DNA of 5,435 bases from NCBI GenBank assembly GCA_012510295.1, contig JAAZID010000366.1:1-5435 (forward strand), written 5' to 3'. Source of the stretch: Methanomicrobiales archaeon. GTDB taxonomy: Archaea > Halobacteriota > Methanomicrobia > Methanomicrobiales > Methanoculleaceae. Both the position numbers and the translations under genes were made by a program. Of this stretch, positions 4,483 through 5,435 are shown piece by piece. Under the pieces are notes generated by a model. It was not told the origin of the DNA, ran no database searches, and worked only from the letters and a program-made list of their open reading frames with translations. Position 1 is the first letter of the stretch; each line of letters begins with the position of its first letter.

Positions 4483-5435
4483 AGGAGATCACGATAAGCC
4501 CGGTGACCCGGGTGGAGGGCCATGCCAATGTGAAGGTCTTCCTCAACGATCAGGGGGAGGTTGATTCGGCGCATTTCCAGGTCGTGGAGCTCAGGGGGTT
4601 TGAGAAGTTCCTCGTCGGGGCGGCGATCGAGGAGGCGCCCCGGATCACGCCCCGGATCTGCGGTATATGCCCGTCAGCCCACCACCTGGCGGCGGCGAAA
4701 GCGACCGACCGGATATTCGGTGTTGAACCGCCGGCGACCGGCAAGAAACTCCGGGAACTCCTCAATATCGGGCAGTTCATCCACTCCCACTCCCTCCATT
4801 TCTTCATGCTCGCGGCGCCTGACTTCATCCTGGGCTACGATGCGCCGGCGGAGGAACGAAACGTCATCGGACTTGCCCGCCACTCGCCCGATATCGTGAA
4901 GAAGGCTATCGCTGTCCGGAAGTTCGGGCAGCGCCTGACCGAGGCGGTCGGCGGCAAGCCCATCCACCCGTCAAACGCTCTGCCGGGGGGTATGTCGATA
5001 CCGCTCACCGAGGGGAAGCGGGCTGAACTGGCCACCATGGCTGGTGATGCGCTCACGATCGCTCGTGATGGGTGGGACCTCGCACGCGGTCTCCTCGATG
5101 GCGTCGATACCGGTGTCGGTGCCGTTGAGACCGGATTCCTGGGCATGACCATGCACGGGGTCCACTCGACCTATGAGGGGCCTGTCGCGGTGCTCGGGCC
5201 TGATGGGGGCAGGGTCGGTTCGTTCTCGGGGGCTGACTACACGGACTTCATCGAGGAGTACTCGGAAGACTGGTCGTACCTGAAGTTCTCCCGACTCAAG
5301 GGCGGAGGCTACTACCGTGTCGGGCCGCTTGCCCGGCTTAATGTCGTGGAGAAGATGGGAACCGAGCATGCGGACAGCGCCCTCGCCGAGTACCGGGAGC
5401 GGTTCGGCACCGTTACGCAGGCCACGCTCGCCTAC
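4479..5435 (+). CDS. [NiFe] hydrogenase large subunit, group 3 type, truncated by the window edge
   Basis: A frame of 319 codons opens at ATG 4479 within an ATGA overlap and stays open to the last base. The preceding GGAGAGGGG (4467-4475) supplies the ribosome site. The product is the catalytic, [NiFe]-binding subunit of the COG3259 (FrhA/MvhA) type. Residues 8-15 are PVTRVEGH, the usual N-terminal signature with conserved Glu13. Residues 59-69 are RICGICPSAHH, the L1 motif whose Cys61 and Cys64 are the first two ligands of the Ni-Fe site. Residues 157-171 (VGGKPIHPSNALPGG) match the conserved GGxxxHP segment. The second cysteine pair (DPCxxCxxH) near the C-terminus lies beyond the window, so completeness and the protease cleavage site cannot be judged. 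Large subunits of this group are usually well over 400 residues, so about a quarter to a third is missing. Together with the small subunit it would oxidise or produce H2 in the cytoplasm. Confidence 0.93.
   Translation, partial: MKEITISPVTRVEGHANVKVFLNDQGEVDSAHFQVVELRGFEKFLVGAAIEEAPRITPRICGICPSAHHLAAAKATDRIFGVEPPATGKKLRELLNIGQFIHSHSLHFFMLAAPDFILGYDAPAEERNVIGLARHSPDIVKKAIAVRKFGQRLTEAVGGKPIHPSNALPGGMSIPLTEGKRAELATMAGDALTIARDGWDLARGLLDGVDTGVGAVETGFLGMTMHGVHSTYEGPVAVLGPDGGRVGSFSGADYTDFIEEYSEDWSYLKFSRLKGGGYYRVGPLARLNVVEKMGTEHADSALAEYRERFGTVTQATLAY

Noticed and set aside
4561..4899. Plus-strand 112-residue frame and minus-strand frames within the large-subunit region
   Set aside because: The large-subunit frame from 4479 has the family motifs and runs open to the edge. 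The others are Arg/Ser-rich or antisense shadows.

Overview
The window reads as chromosomal DNA of a hydrogenotrophic methanogenic archaeon, most likely a member of the Methanomicrobiales (Methanoculleus-like). This placement is inferred from gene content, not from a database match. The clues are a group 3 (F420-hydrogenase/Mvh-type) [NiFe] hydrogenase, an archaeal-style tRNA methyltransferase start, A/T-rich TATA boxes ahead of the operons, Shine-Dalgarno sites of the AGGAGGTGAT type, and moderately high GC in the genes.

Layout. (1) 1-80, minus strand: the first 26 codons of a gene leaving the window, resembling an archaeal THUMP-domain tRNA (guanine-10) methyltransferase. (2) 81-448: a 368-base divergent intergenic region with TATA boxes for both directions and small inverted repeats, but no convincing gene. 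(3) 449-2436, plus strand: a tight three-gene operon. It encodes a DUF2226/PATAN-like cytoplasmic protein with a disordered linker, a single-pass membrane protein with a roadblock/LC7-like domain, and a MinD/ParA-type ATPase with a probable C-terminal membrane-targeting helix. (4) 2437-2749: a 313-base intergenic region ending in an A/T-rich promoter that contains a perfect 14-bp palindrome. (5) 2750-5435, plus strand: a second tight operon. It encodes a two-cluster ferredoxin, a stand-alone V4R-domain protein, the three-cluster [NiFe] hydrogenase small subunit, and the large subunit (open at the right edge). Genes in this operon overlap by 1-4 bases or lie 9 bases apart, so they are almost certainly co-transcribed and translationally coupled.

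How the genes may work together. In the first operon, the membrane-anchored roadblock-like protein and the membrane-binding MinD-like ATPase look like parts of a spatial-organisation or polarity system, with the DUF2226-like protein as a cytoplasmic partner. Its target is unknown. In the second operon, the hydrogenase core would split or make H2 and pass electrons along three [4Fe-4S] clusters, plausibly to the co-encoded ferredoxin. No F420-binding subunit (FrhB), maturation protease (FrhD) or MvhD is visible, and a V4R ligand-binding protein sits between ferredoxin and hydrogenase. That arrangement is the most unusual feature here, although the downstream part of the operon cannot be seen.
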